A stretch of DNA of 64,000 nucleotides from Arenibacterium halophilum (GCF_005938225.1 NZ_VCPC01000007.1:1-64000), one strand, 5' to 3'. Shown: positions 1 to 8,597, numbered from the stretch's first letter. Translations and numbers: made by a program. The notes: generated by a model not told the origin, from the sequence alone.

Positions 1-468
1 GGCGAGAACGCCGAGTTCATGCGCCAATACCTCAGCGGCGAGCTGGAGCTTGAGTTCAACCCGCAGGGCACCCTGGCCGAGCGCATGCGTGCTGGCGGTT
101 GCGGCATCCCTGGCTTCTACACCAAGACCGGTGTCGGCACCGTGATCGCCGAAGGCAAGGAAGTAAAAACCTGGGGCGGCGAGGACTACATCCTTGAGGA
201 AGGCATTTTTGCCGACCTTTCGATCGTCAAAGCATGGAAGGCCGACGACACCGGCAACCTCGTCTTCCGCAAGACCGCGCGCAACTTCAATCCGCCGGCC
301 GCCATGTGCGGACGTGTCTGTGTCGCAGAGGTGGAAGAGATCGTGCCGCGCGGCAGCCTCGACCCCGACAATATCCACCTGCCCGGTATCTATGTGCACC
401 GGATCGTGCAGGGCGCGCATGAAAAACGCATCGAACAACGAACCACGCGCAAGCGGGAGGACGCATAA
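1..468 (+). CDS. pcaI: 3-oxoadipate CoA-transferase subunit A (3' part)
   Basis: The frame is open from the first base of the window, so the gene begins upstream; about 155 C-terminal residues are visible. It resembles subunit A of 3-oxoacid CoA-transferases: a GCGIPGFYTKTGVGT segment, then TWGGEDYILEE and the RKTARNFNPP region. With subunit B it transfers CoA from succinyl-CoA to 3-oxoadipate, the penultimate step of the beta-ketoadipate pathway for aromatic compounds, in the cytoplasm. Its stop overlaps the start of the next gene by one base, which fits translational coupling. The pca assignment rather than acetoacetate transferase rests on the downstream pcaD and pcaB genes. Confidence 0.88.
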   Translation, partial: GENAEFMRQYLSGELELEFNPQGTLAERMRAGGCGIPGFYTKTGVGTVIAEGKEVKTWGGEDYILEEGIFADLSIVKAWKADDTGNLVFRKTARNFNPPAAMCGRVCVAEVEEIVPRGSLDPDNIHLPGIYVHRIVQGAHEKRIEQRTTRKREDA

Positions 469-1106
469 TGCAGAGTGAAGTCAAAGGTTGGGACCGCAAC
501 CAGATGGCCGCCCGTGCGGCTCAGGAACTCGAAGACGGAATGTATGTGAATCTCGGCATCGGCATCCCGACGCTGGTCGCCAATTACGTCGGCGACAAGG
601 ACATCACTCTTCAGTCAGAAAACGGCATGCTGGGCATGGGCCCCTTCCCCTTTGAGGGCGAGGAAGACCCCGATCTGATCAACGCTGGCAAACAGACCAT
701 CACCGAACTGGCGCGCACGTCCTATTTCGACAGTGCGACCTCCTTCGGCATGATCCGCGGCGGCAAGATCGCGGCGGCCGTGCTGGGTGCCATGGAAGTG
801 GCCGAAAACGGCGACCTGGCGAACTGGATGATCCCCGGAAAGCTGGTCAAGGGCATGGGCGGCGCCATGGATCTTGTCGCAGGCGTAGGCCGCGTCATCG
901 TCGTGATGGACCACACCAACAAACATGGCGAGTCAAAGGTGCTCAAGGAATGTACCCTGCCCCTCACCGGAAAAGGTGTCGTCGATCTGATCATCACGAA
1001 TCTTGGAGTCCTCGAGGTGGAGCACAAGGGCCTTCACATCGTCGAACTCGCCCCCGGCGTGACTCGCGAAGACATGATCGCAGCGACCGAGGCAACCATT
1101 GTCTGA
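468..1106 (+). CDS. pcaJ: 3-oxoadipate CoA-transferase subunit B
   Basis: The product has 212 residues, the usual length for subunit B of class I CoA-transferases. The conserved SENGMLG motif near residue 49 carries the catalytic glutamate that forms the CoA thioester intermediate. The start ATG overlaps the stop of pcaI and the stop overlaps the start of pcaD (TGATG), so the four pca genes are one operon. The partner is the product of the gene ending at 468. A ScoB-type acetoacetate transferase would look alike in sequence; context with pcaD and pcaB favours 3-oxoadipate. Confidence 0.9.
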   Translation: MQSEVKGWDRNQMAARAAQELEDGMYVNLGIGIPTLVANYVGDKDITLQSENGMLGMGPFPFEGEEDPDLINAGKQTITELARTSYFDSATSFGMIRGGKIAAAVLGAMEVAENGDLANWMIPGKLVKGMGGAMDLVAGVGRVIVVMDHTNKHGESKVLKECTLPLTGKGVVDLIITNLGVLEVEHKGLHIVELAPGVTREDMIAATEATIV

Positions 1107-1891
1107 TGTCTGACTTTCTGACGATCCAGGGCCGCGTGCACCATTTCGACCTGCGCCCAGGGACCGCGCGCGTGCCGATCGTGTTTGTCAACTCGCTTGG
1201 CACCGATCTGCGCATCTGGGACCGCGTGATTGCCGCCCTCCCTGCAGAGTGGACCGTTCTGACCTATGACAAATCCGGGCATGGCCTGTCTCAGGGCGGC
1301 GCGCGAACCATGGAAGAATTCGCATCCGATCTTGCGGCACTGATGGACGCAAATTCTCTTGAAGGCGCAATGGTCTGCGGTGTGTCTGTGGGTGGCATGA
1401 TCGCACAGGCGTTGGCAGCGTCCCGGTCGGACCTGGTCGCTGGATTGGTGCTCTGCAACACCGCACATCGGATCGGCACGCCAGAGAGTTGGGAGGAGAG
1501 GATCGCCGCGCTGGACACCACCGGCCTGGAGGCGATGGCTGACGGCATCATCGAACGCTGGTTCTCGCCAACCTTCCGCCGCGATCATCCGCAGGCGACA
1601 GCCGGGTACCGGATGATGCTGGCCCGCACCCCGTTGGCAGGCTATCGCGCGGTCTGTGCGGCCATCCGGGACGCGGACCTCACGGAGGCGACGCAGCGCC
1701 TCACCTGTCCGACGCTCTGCGTCGCGGGGACTGACGATCGGGCAACCCCGCCCGATCTCGTTCAGGCATTGTCGCAGCTTATCCCCACTGCAGGTTTCAC
1801 CTGCTACGACAATGTGGGCCACCTGCCCTGCATTGAGGCCCCTGATAGGCTCGCACGGGACATCCAGACCCATATGGCGGCCCTGCCATGA
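1106..1891 (+). CDS. pcaD: 3-oxoadipate enol-lactonase, alpha/beta hydrolase
   Basis: This 261-residue alpha/beta hydrolase opens 3-oxoadipate enol-lactone to 3-oxoadipate. The nucleophile elbow GVSVGG is at about residues 91-96, with the oxyanion segment VFVNSLGTDLRIW near the N terminus and a GTDDRATPP acid-loop and NVGHLPCIE histidine region near the C terminus, completing a Ser-Asp-His triad. An in-frame extension upstream to 950 exists but lies inside pcaJ; the ATG at 1106 overlapping the pcaJ stop is the natural start. The stop overlaps the pcaB start. Confidence 0.9.
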   Translation: MSDFLTIQGRVHHFDLRPGTARVPIVFVNSLGTDLRIWDRVIAALPAEWTVLTYDKSGHGLSQGGARTMEEFASDLAALMDANSLEGAMVCGVSVGGMIAQALAASRSDLVAGLVLCNTAHRIGTPESWEERIAALDTTGLEAMADGIIERWFSPTFRRDHPQATAGYRMMLARTPLAGYRAVCAAIRDADLTEATQRLTCPTLCVAGTDDRATPPDLVQALSQLIPTAGFTCYDNVGHLPCIEAPDRLARDIQTHMAALP

Positions 1892-2940
1892 TCTCGGTGT
1901 TCGAACACCCATGGCTGGGTGGGCTGTTTGGGGATGACGAGGCTGCCGCCCTCTGGTCGCCAGAGGCGCAATTGGATCATTTCCGCGCATTCGAAGCGGC
2001 CCTCGCACGTGCGCTGGAGCAGAGCGGACTGGTTCCGTCAGGGCACGGAGCGGCGGCGGCCTCGGTCATCGAGACCGCAGATATCGACCTGCAAGGCCTC
2101 GCACGGGGTACTGGTACCGATGGCTTGCCAATCCCAAATCTGGTCAAGCAACTGCGCGCTGTGGCAGGCGATTATCGTGCCGCCGTTCACACCGGAGCCA
2201 CCTCGCAGGATGTCATGGATACCGCGCTCTCGCTAACGCTAAAAACCTTGACCGACCTGTTGCAACTCCGGTTGAAAGAGCTCGATGCAACGCTTGGCGG
2301 ACTGACTCAAACCCAAGGCACAAACGCCCTGATGGGCCGCACTCGTATGCAGGCTGCCCTGCCCATCACCGTCGCGGATCGCCTTGCGTCCTGGCGGCAA
2401 CCGCTGGCATCCCATGTCGCCGCTCTGGAGGGCTTGCGGCCACAAGTTGAGCGATTGCAGCTTGGTGGCGCAGTCGGAACGCGTGGCGATTTCGGTGAAG
2501 CGGGGCCACAAATTGCCGCGCAGATCGCAAAGGAACTTACGCTTATCGATGGCCCTGTGTGGCACACGGACCGCTCGGGCGTTGCGGCCTATGCCGGTTG
2601 CCTGTCGCTGATCACTGGCAGCCTTGGCAAGATCGGACAGGACGTGGCGCTGATGGCGCAACAGGGCATCGACGATGTCACGCTGACGGTAGGCGGTGGC
2701 TCCTCGGCCATGCCGCATAAGTCCAATCCAGTTCTGGCAGAGCTTCTGATGACGCTGGCGCGTTTCAACGCGACCCAGCTTTCAGGGGTGCATCACGCGC
2801 TGGTGCATGAACAGGAACGCTCCGGTGCGGCATGGATGCTCGAATGGATGATCTTGCCGCAGATGTCTGTAACAACCGCCCGCGCGCTCACAGCCTCACA
2901 GGCATTATGCGCGCAAATCAGAGCTGTTGGGAAGGCATGA
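1888..2940 (+). CDS. pcaB: 3-carboxy-cis,cis-muconate cycloisomerase
   Basis: The 350-residue protein belongs to the fumarase/aspartase superfamily. It shows the three conserved blocks: TGATSQDVMDT near residue 92, a GGAVGTR block near residue 192, and the signature GGGSSAMPHKSNP around residues 270-282 that contains the catalytic serine loop. It converts 3-carboxy-cis,cis-muconate to gamma-carboxymuconolactone in protocatechuate breakdown. The ATG overlaps the pcaD stop (ATGA). It is the last gene of the operon; pcaC, pcaH and pcaG are not downstream, where plasmid-type genes start instead. The length is that of the shorter alphaproteobacterial form. Confidence 0.92.
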   Translation: MISVFEHPWLGGLFGDDEAAALWSPEAQLDHFRAFEAALARALEQSGLVPSGHGAAAASVIETADIDLQGLARGTGTDGLPIPNLVKQLRAVAGDYRAAVHTGATSQDVMDTALSLTLKTLTDLLQLRLKELDATLGGLTQTQGTNALMGRTRMQAALPITVADRLASWRQPLASHVAALEGLRPQVERLQLGGAVGTRGDFGEAGPQIAAQIAKELTLIDGPVWHTDRSGVAAYAGCLSLITGSLGKIGQDVALMAQQGIDDVTLTVGGGSSAMPHKSNPVLAELLMTLARFNATQLSGVHHALVHEQERSGAAWMLEWMILPQMSVTTARALTASQALCAQIRAVGKA

Positions 2941-3023
2941 AACAAACTAAATTTCAAACCCTATGCGGGTATCGAGAGTTTACACAAAAAGCATCCAGGC
3001 CGAATAAAGAGCCAGAGAAAGGG

Positions 3024-3042
3024 AAGCCCGGGTGCCGGGCTT
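3024..3042 (+). other. GC-rich hairpin upstream of the ParB-like gene
   Basis: AAGCCCGG, loop GTG, CCGGGCTT: a perfect 8-bp stem in the 153-base gap between pcaB and the ParB-like gene. It has no T-run, so it is more likely a leader or mRNA-stabilising hairpin than a simple terminator. Similar hairpins precede other genes of this block. Confidence 0.5.
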
Positions 3043-3093
3043 GAAAGGATAGAGAGAGCCTCATCCGGGTCCGGCGTGACAAGGAACCTGACC

Positions 3094-5265
3094 ATGGCCA
3101 AGACCACGACCCGACCGAAACCTGCCACGGCGAAGAAAACCGAAGCGACAGGATCGGCAACGCCTGACGGCGCTGCCGACATCCGGATGATCCCGCTCGA
3201 CCAGCTGGAGCCGAGCCCCCTCAACGTTCGTAGAGTCGCGACAAGCGCCAGCGACGACGCCGAGCTTCTTGCCAGCATCCGCGAGACCGGTATCAAGCAG
3301 AACCTGGTGGTACATGCGCTGTCTGAGACACGGTTTGCCGTCGATGCGGGCGGTCGCCGCCTCAAGGCACTGAAGCAACTCTCCGAGGACGGCGTCATCC
3401 CCGTCGAACATCCTGTGCCCTGCCTCGTCGAGGATGAGCGCAACGCCATCCTCACCTCCGCCACAGAAAACCTCCAGCGTGCGGCGATGCACCCGGCGGA
3501 CCAGTTCGAGGCTTTCGACAAGATGATCGGCGAGGGCCGCAGCGAGGACGAGATCGCGCTGAAGTTCGGCGTCTCCGTCGACCTCGTTCGCCGACGCTTG
3601 AAACTCGCCCGCGTGGCTCCCGAGATCATCGAGCAGTTTCGCGTGGGCGACCTGACCCTCGAATGCGTGATGGCCTTTACGTTGACTGACGATCACGATC
3701 GCCAACTGGCGGTCTGGAACGCGGTGAAGGGCGGCTATCACATCCATCCCCAGAGCATCAAACGCCAGCTGACCGAGACGGCGCATTCGGCGAACTCAGG
3801 CCTCGGGCGCTTTGTCGGCATCGAGGCCTATGAGGCGGCGGGCGGTGTTCTGCTGCGCGATCTCTTCGATGATCGTGCCAGCGCCCATATGGAGAACCCC
3901 GAGCTCCTGGAGCGTCTCGCCATCGAGAAGCTGCAGGCTGCGGCCAAACCCTTCGAGGCGGCTTGGAAATGGGTCGAGGTGCATCTTTCGGTGGACTACG
4001 GCGCGTTTCGCAGTTTCGGGCGGATTTATCCGCAGGACATAGCGCCCGACCCGGGCCTGCTTGCCGAAGAGGAACGTCTGATCGCGCGCGAGGAAGAACT
4101 GGCGGCGCAGAATGACGGCGAGGATTGGACCGACGTCGAAACTGAGGAATACTACGCCATCGAGCCGCGCCTTCGCGAGATCGAGGCCCTTCAGCGCGAA
4201 CGGCAAGCTTACGCAGACGAAGATCGCGCTATCGCCGGTGTCGTTCTGACCATCGGTCATGATGGGGTGTTGCGCGTCGAGAAAGGCCTCGTGCGACCCG
4301 AGGATATTCCAGCCGCGCCCGAACCGGACGATACCACCGCAGATGCGGATGGCGCCCCCTCCCCTGCCCGCCCACAGGTGACGCCGCCGACCTCCTCTAC
4401 GCCGTTGCCGAGCTCCGACCCGGCCGCGACATTGCGAAAGGCCGACGGAATTTCGGCGAGCCTCGCCGACGATCTGCGGGCAACCCGTCAGCACATCCTG
4501 CGGGCGCATCTGGCGGCGGATTTCGAGGTGGCGTTCGACGCGATGCTCTATGCGCTCTGCGAACAGGCTTTAGGGCGGTCCTACACCAACGAGGCGCTCG
4601 ACATCTCGATCCGTCCCTTCCAGGCGCAGAACCGCGAGGTGCTGCATACAGATACGGTCGCCCAGAAGATGCTCGAGGCGCTGGAACAGGACCTCGCCAC
4701 CGACTGGATGAAGCTGGAGAAACCCGATGACTTCCGGGCAATGTCAGCGCTGCCGATCGAAGACAAACAGGCGCTTTTCGCCTGGGCGACGGGTCTGGCG
4801 GTCAAGCCACAGCTCTCCTCCGACAATCGGCCTTCCCCGATCATCGAGGAGATTGGCGCGCGGCTGGATGTCGATGTGGCGGCTTGCTGGCGCCCGACTG
4901 CTCAGAATTACTGGGGTCGGGTAAACAAAGGCCATGCAGTAGCCATGGCGCGCAAGCTGATCGGCGACGACTACGCCGAGGAGCGCAATCGCGAGCGAAA
5001 GGGCGATATCGCGGCCGCGATGGAGCGGGCGTTCGCGGAAACAGCCAGCGAGACGGAAGGTTTCGACGCGGCGACGGTCGCTAGGACGACGCGTTGGCTG
5101 CCCGAGGGGATGGTGTTTGCCGGTGCGACGGAGGCCGACGCCAAAATGACTGGCGATGCGCCCGAGGCCGAGGAAGGCGACGTGCCCGCGGCAGATCCTC
5201 TGGCCGAGGTGGAGAGCGATGAACCATCGTCCTTGCCCGCATTTCTCAGCGGGGATGCGGCCTGA
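3094..5265 (+). CDS. large ParB/Spo0J-like protein with N-terminal ParB nuclease domain
   Basis: The product has 723 residues. Residues about 28-125 form a ParB N-terminal domain: PLDQLEPSPLNVRR, then VDAGGRRLKALKQL and the TENLQRAAMHPADQFEAF box typical of ParB. A helix-turn-helix follows at about 149-177 (EIALKFGVSVDLVRRRLKLA). The long acidic C-terminal part has no recognised domain. I chose the ATG at 3094 over a GTG at 3076 because AAGGA lies at the right distance before it. It is not the partition ParB of this replicon (repB at 18447 is). Large ParB proteins of this kind usually travel with plasmid accessory and anti-restriction genes, as here. Confidence 0.8.
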   Translation: MAKTTTRPKPATAKKTEATGSATPDGAADIRMIPLDQLEPSPLNVRRVATSASDDAELLASIRETGIKQNLVVHALSETRFAVDAGGRRLKALKQLSEDGVIPVEHPVPCLVEDERNAILTSATENLQRAAMHPADQFEAFDKMIGEGRSEDEIALKFGVSVDLVRRRLKLARVAPEIIEQFRVGDLTLECVMAFTLTDDHDRQLAVWNAVKGGYHIHPQSIKRQLTETAHSANSGLGRFVGIEAYEAAGGVLLRDLFDDRASAHMENPELLERLAIEKLQAAAKPFEAAWKWVEVHLSVDYGAFRSFGRIYPQDIAPDPGLLAEEERLIAREEELAAQNDGEDWTDVETEEYYAIEPRLREIEALQRERQAYADEDRAIAGVVLTIGHDGVLRVEKGLVRPEDIPAAPEPDDTTADADGAPSPARPQVTPPTSSTPLPSSDPAATLRKADGISASLADDLRATRQHILRAHLAADFEVAFDAMLYALCEQALGRSYTNEALDISIRPFQAQNREVLHTDTVAQKMLEALEQDLATDWMKLEKPDDFRAMSALPIEDKQALFAWATGLAVKPQLSSDNRPSPIIEEIGARLDVDVAACWRPTAQNYWGRVNKGHAVAMARKLIGDDYAEERNRERKGDIAAAMERAFAETASETEGFDAATVARTTRWLPEGMVFAGATEADAKMTGDAPEAEEGDVPAADPLAEVESDEPSSLPAFLSGDAA

Positions 5266-5301
5266 CGAAGCAAGCACCGGTCCGATTACCACATGAGCCC
5301 T

Positions 5302-5332
5302 GGGCCGTCCTCACATCGAGGGCGGCCCTTTC
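5302..5332 (+). terminator. hairpin plus short T-run after the ParB-like gene
   Basis: An 11-bp stem (GGGCCGTCCTC against GAGGGCGGCCC, one G-T pair) with a 5-base loop is followed by TTTCC. It lies 37 bases after the ParB-like stop and about 60 bases before the DUF3768 start. A near-copy with the same architecture lies at 5799-5828. Confidence 0.55.
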
Positions 5333-5391
5333 CGGCTGACGGGTTGCCTACAGCCGATATCGGATCGGCTGGCCCGTCCCGGAGATATCCC

Positions 5392-5772
5392 ATGACCACC
5401 GCACTCGATCTCGATCCCGTCCAGGAAGCCGCACGCATCGCTGCGCAGAACGATGCGTTTCGACGTTCCATCCTCGGCACTACCCCTGTCGCGGATGCCC
5501 CGCAGGGCCAGTTCGTGATGACACGCGGCGTCGCGGCGCTTGGCCCCGACGCCCAACTGGAGCTCACCCGCCGCGTTGCCGCCTTCGACGCTTTCAATGC
5601 CGACAGCGACCCGCAAGGATGGCACGAGATGGGCGTCATCGACCTCGAAGGCACGACGGTCTGGTTCAAACTCGACCTCTATGACGTCGACTACACGTAT
5701 GGGTCGCCAGAGCCCTCTGATCCTGCGCAGTCGCGCCGGGTTCTGACCCTGCTTCTGCCGTCGGAATACTGA
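5392..5772 (+). CDS. DUF3768 family protein
   Basis: This 126-residue protein matches what I recall of DUF3768: an N-terminal helix (ARIAAQNDAFRRS), a TRGV segment, and a C-terminal VWFKLDLYDVDYTYGSPEP region ending in RRVLTLLLPSEY. Function is unknown; the family is common on alphaproteobacterial plasmids and genomic islands. The ATG at 5392 follows a GGAG; 33 codons of open frame upstream contain a hairpin and are unlikely to be translated. It sits in a run of small unknown genes between the ParB-like and helicase genes. Confidence 0.75.
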   Translation: MTTALDLDPVQEAARIAAQNDAFRRSILGTTPVADAPQGQFVMTRGVAALGPDAQLELTRRVAAFDAFNADSDPQGWHEMGVIDLEGTTVWFKLDLYDVDYTYGSPEPSDPAQSRRVLTLLLPSEY

Positions 5773-5798
5773 CGGCTCCAATCCCCACTAACCGCCCC

Positions 5799-5828
5799 GG
5801 ATCGCCCTTGCACAAAGGGCGGTCCTTT
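5799..5828 (+). terminator. hairpin plus short T-run after the DUF3768 gene
   Basis: GGATCGCCCTT pairs with AAGGGCGGTCC over 11 bp (one T-G pair) around loop GCACA, followed by TTTC. The sequence from the 3' arm onward (5816-5842) matches 5319-5345 at 24 of 27 bases, so the two inter-gene hairpins are related copies. Confidence 0.55.
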
Positions 5829-5888
5829 CGGGCTGGCGGGTTCCAAAGGGCGCGATGATCGCGCCTTGCCTGCCGCCGGAGACCAAAG

Positions 5889-6185
5889 ATGGCCAAGACA
5901 CTCGAGTACCAGATCACCCTCTATCCCGCACATCGCGATGGCGCCTTCGTCGTCACCCAGTTCCAGATGATGGGGAGCTACCCCGAAAAGCGCATCCAGG
6001 CCGCGGGCATGGATGACCTGGTCGACAAGGTGACGCAGTTCGCAATGGAGCATGGCGAGAGCTGCAGCGCTTCGGTGCGTTGTCTCGCCCCGCGCAAACC
6101 GCCTGGGTTCAAGCGCGCGACCGAGAACCTCTATTTCAACCTGGTTGACCGGACGGCTGAGAAACGCGGCGACGCCGCGGCCTGA
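5889..6185 (+). CDS. conserved-type hypothetical protein, 98 aa
   Basis: I do not recognise the family. The product is a small, mixed alpha/beta-looking protein with no membrane segment or signal peptide. It begins MAKTLEYQITLYP and has a central helix (MDDLVDKVTQFAMEHGE). The ATG follows a GGAG within CCGGAGACCAAAG. Codon use matches its neighbours, and the gene lies between DUF3768 and DUF6878 genes on the same strand, so it belongs to the same accessory set. Confidence 0.6.
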   Translation: MAKTLEYQITLYPAHRDGAFVVTQFQMMGSYPEKRIQAAGMDDLVDKVTQFAMEHGESCSASVRCLAPRKPPGFKRATENLYFNLVDRTAEKRGDAAA

Positions 6186-6268
6186 AGCCCCCCACAGGAA
6201 ACCTCCGGGGCGCGCGGCCTCGCGTAGCGGTCGCCCTCCCCTTCCCTCAATTCCAAAGGATCAAAGAC

Positions 6269-6652
6269 ATGACACAAGTGAATGATTTCTACGCGCAGAT
6301 GCTCGAATCTCAGAGACGTGCTGCAGAACAGCGGGTCGAGACCCGCGCCGCCCTTCTCTCCGAGTTGCGCGCCCTCGGCGTGACGAACATCGAGGTGCAA
6401 TACGAAGGCTACGGCGATTCCGGCAATGTCGAGGACGTTGTCGTGACGCCTGACACGATCACCCTCACGGAAGAGCTACGGCGGCGTGTCGAGGACTTTG
6501 GCTGGGATTTTGCCTATGCGCTCAGCCCCGGATTCGAGAACAACGAAGGCGGCTATGGCGAACTGACTTGGGCGCTCGAGGCGGACAAGATCGATGTCAG
6601 CCACTCGAACCGCTATATCGAGACCAACACCACCGAACATGAGGGGCACTGA
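6269..6652 (+). CDS. DUF6878-like protein
   Basis: The 127-residue product has an N-terminal helix rich in R and E, then a GVTNIEVQYEGYGDSGNVE segment and a C-terminal acidic tail. This GYGDSG...VE pattern is what I remember of DUF6878. Function is unknown. It starts two codons before the end of no neighbour but its stop is immediately followed by the next start (one base apart at 6654), so the two are co-translated. The family name is from memory and should be confirmed by profile search. Confidence 0.6.
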   Translation: MTQVNDFYAQMLESQRRAAEQRVETRAALLSELRALGVTNIEVQYEGYGDSGNVEDVVVTPDTITLTEELRRRVEDFGWDFAYALSPGFENNEGGYGELTWALEADKIDVSHSNRYIETNTTEHEGH

Positions 6653-6653
6653 C

Positions 6654-7130
6654 ATGGCACATCCCCTCCACCACGCAGAAAGCTCAGCTCGCCGTTTTGG
6701 CGGTGTGCCAGAGGATTACCAGCATGTGCATGACTGGTTTGACTCATCAAAAGAGCACCTAGGTCTCTTTGTTCACAGAGCCCAAAAACATCATACAGTC
6801 GGGATCTATGATGCCGAACGTCACTTCGGCCACAGCCTGACCAACAGCGCGGGCCGGGTCGTCCCGATCCGCTGGATCGGTGAGCAACATGTGCGCGAGG
6901 ACTGCCAGGGGCGTATCCCGTCGCTTGCGGACTGGCTCGGGCGCATTCAGCCGGAACCATGGATGGCCAATGGCCGGATCGACAATGACCCGACACAGAT
7001 CGGCAGCGATCCTCGCGCAGTTTGGGTCGCAGCGGTCTCCAATCACCAGACCATTCTCGGCTTCGAGGATTGGCTGCTGAAGGTCTCGGTCGAGCACGTC
7101 CAGCATCGCGAGAACCGCGCCGCCGCCTGA
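6654..7130 (+). CDS. DUF6915-like protein
   Basis: This 158-residue soluble protein has the pattern HHAESSARRFGG, then HDWFDSSKEH, a conserved ITNS-like segment (HSLTNSAGRVVPIRWIG) and GEQHVREDCQGRIPSLADWL with a PEPWM box. That combination is what I recall of DUF6915. The function is unknown. An upstream in-frame extension to 6594 overlaps the previous gene and is not needed; the ATG at 6654 directly follows its stop. The WHxxx-rich histidines suggest metal binding, which is only inference. Confidence 0.6.
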   Translation: MAHPLHHAESSARRFGGVPEDYQHVHDWFDSSKEHLGLFVHRAQKHHTVGIYDAERHFGHSLTNSAGRVVPIRWIGEQHVREDCQGRIPSLADWLGRIQPEPWMANGRIDNDPTQIGSDPRAVWVAAVSNHQTILGFEDWLLKVSVEHVQHRENRAAA

Positions 7131-7236
7131 TCCATGGGGGCAATGACGCCAACGCCCCTCGGAAAGCACTCTGATCGATCCGCTCGAGCCACTACCGGCC
7201 GGGCGGGTCGATTTCGTTTCAAGAAAGGACATCGAT

Positions 7237-7878
7237 ATGCACGACCCTGTCTATGAGGAGGCCCACCGCGGCCACACCATCAAGATCTACCACGACCCCG
7301 ACGCTGAGAGCCCGCGGGAGTGGTCCAACCTCGGCACGCTGATTTGTTGGCACCGCCGATACCGCCTGGGTGACAGCCACTCCTTCGACAGCCCCGAGGC
7401 GTTCTTGCGCGATCTCGCCGGCATCTCGGAGCAGCGTGACCTCTCGATGGATCGCCTCCAGGAACGCGCCGAGCGTAACGCCATCCTGTTGCCCGTCTTT
7501 CTCTACGATCATTCCGGCCTCGCGATGAACACGATCGGGTTCCATTGCCCGTGGGATTCCGGCCAGGTCGGTTACATCTACGTGACGCTCGAAGCGGTTC
7601 GGAAAGAATTCGGCGTGAAACGCGTCACCAAGGCACGGCGCGAAAAGGCCGAAGACATCCTGCGCGGTGAAATCGTTAGCTACGATACCTATCTTGGCGG
7701 GCGGGTCTACGGCTATGTCATCGAGCATAACGGCGAGGAGCTCGACGCCTGCTGGGGTTTCTTCGGGCATTATGAGCTGGACTGCCTGTTCGAGGCGCGA
7801 GCATTTGTAGACCATCTTATTTTGAGAGAGGTACACAGACCCGCCGCCGAACAAGGCGCAAGTCCACCCCCGAGTTGA
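7237..7878 (+). CDS. hypothetical protein, 213 aa, plasmid accessory type
   Basis: I do not recognise a named domain. The protein starts MHDPVYEEAHRGHTIKIYHD, a phrase I associate with uncharacterised plasmid and phage genes of alphaproteobacteria, and continues with WHRRYRLGD and a YVTLEAVRKEFGVKRVTKA segment. There is no signal peptide or membrane helix. The start has AAGGA eight bases before it. The last codons run close to the following ParD gene. It completes the string of small genes that starts at 5392. Confidence 0.6.
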   Translation: MHDPVYEEAHRGHTIKIYHDPDAESPREWSNLGTLICWHRRYRLGDSHSFDSPEAFLRDLAGISEQRDLSMDRLQERAERNAILLPVFLYDHSGLAMNTIGFHCPWDSGQVGYIYVTLEAVRKEFGVKRVTKARREKAEDILRGEIVSYDTYLGGRVYGYVIEHNGEELDACWGFFGHYELDCLFEARAFVDHLILREVHRPAAEQGASPPPS

Positions 7879-7928
7879 AACGCGCGCAATACTCATATAT
7901 CTTATCTATGCATATTTTGGAGATGAGC

Positions 7929-8180
7929 ATGGCAAGCACAAGCGTGACACTTGGCCCCCATTGGGATGAATTCATCGCCCTGATGCTTAAGGAGGGGCGT
8001 TACGGGTCAACCAGCGAGTTGATCCGTGCCTCTCTGCGCCTGATGGAGGAGCAGGAAGGTCAGCGCGCGCGTCTTCGGGTTGCGTTGATGGAAGGCAAGC
8101 GCTCGGGCGACGCCGGACCGCTTGATATGGATGCGATCAAGCGCGAGGCGCGGAGCCGGTCCGGCGCTTCTGATGCGTGA
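7929..8180 (+). CDS. parD: ParD-family antitoxin
   Basis: The 83-residue protein has the ParD ribbon-helix-helix N terminus (STSVTLGPHWDEFIALML...GRYGSTSELIRASLRLMEEQE) and a flexible C-terminal tail that would wrap the toxin. I chose the ATG at 7929 because GGAG lies six bases before it; the ATG at 7923 has no room for a ribosome-binding site. The end overlaps the ParE start by eight bases, typical of type II toxin-antitoxin operons. It neutralises ParE and, by family knowledge, represses the operon. Confidence 0.88.
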   Translation: MASTSVTLGPHWDEFIALMLKEGRYGSTSELIRASLRLMEEQEGQRARLRVALMEGKRSGDAGPLDMDAIKREARSRSGASDA

Positions 8181-8472
8181 AATCCATCACTCCGAGGCGG
8201 CAAAATCCGATCTCGTCGACATCTGGATCGAGACATATCGACAGTGGGGCGAGGCGCAGGCGGATCGCTATCTCGACGACATCGAGCATGCCCTGAAGGG
8301 GCTGATCGCCAACCCCCAATTGGGGTCTGACTGTTCCGATCTTTTGCAGGGTGCACGCAAATTGATCACGGGTCGGCACCTCGTTTTCTACGAGGTGGAT
8401 ACGGATAGAATTTTCGTAATCCGGGTCCTGCATCAATCCATGGACGTGCCGCGACATTTGCGGCCGTCCTGA
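8173..8472 (+). CDS. parE: ParE/RelE-superfamily toxin
   Basis: The 99-residue product shows the ParE pattern: EIHHSEAAKSDLVDIWIETYRQWGE..., then a central RKLITGRHLVFYEVD strand pair and IFVIRVLHQSMDVPRHL at the end. ParE toxins poison DNA gyrase. The partner antitoxin is the overlapping upstream gene. The longer open frame to 8122 lies within parD and is rejected. The module probably stabilises the plasmid by post-segregational killing. Confidence 0.87.
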   Translation: MREIHHSEAAKSDLVDIWIETYRQWGEAQADRYLDDIEHALKGLIANPQLGSDCSDLLQGARKLITGRHLVFYEVDTDRIFVIRVLHQSMDVPRHLRPS

Positions 8473-8522
8473 CACCGGACCATTCCAATCGGGGCTTTGC
8501 CATGAAAGAGCGAAAGGCAGGG

Positions 8523-8543
8523 CGGGAGGGGTGACCCCTCCCG
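8523..8543 (+). other. hairpin in leader of the helicase gene
   Basis: CGGGAGGGG, loop TGA, CCCCTCCCG: a perfect 9-bp stem in the 125-base gap before the strawberry-notch gene, with no T-run. It resembles in position the hairpin before the ParB-like gene; both are followed by a GAGAGAG stretch. Confidence 0.45.
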
Positions 8544-8597
8544 GGTGAGAGAGTGCGCGCGGGGCTTGGGGCCAACCCTCAAACCCGGAGATTGCCG

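Noticed and set aside
1034-2008. Long minus-strand open frame (324 codons) across pcaD
   Set aside because: It lies antisense to pcaD/pcaB, which have clear motifs and coupled starts; the composition is that of a GC-rich shadow frame.
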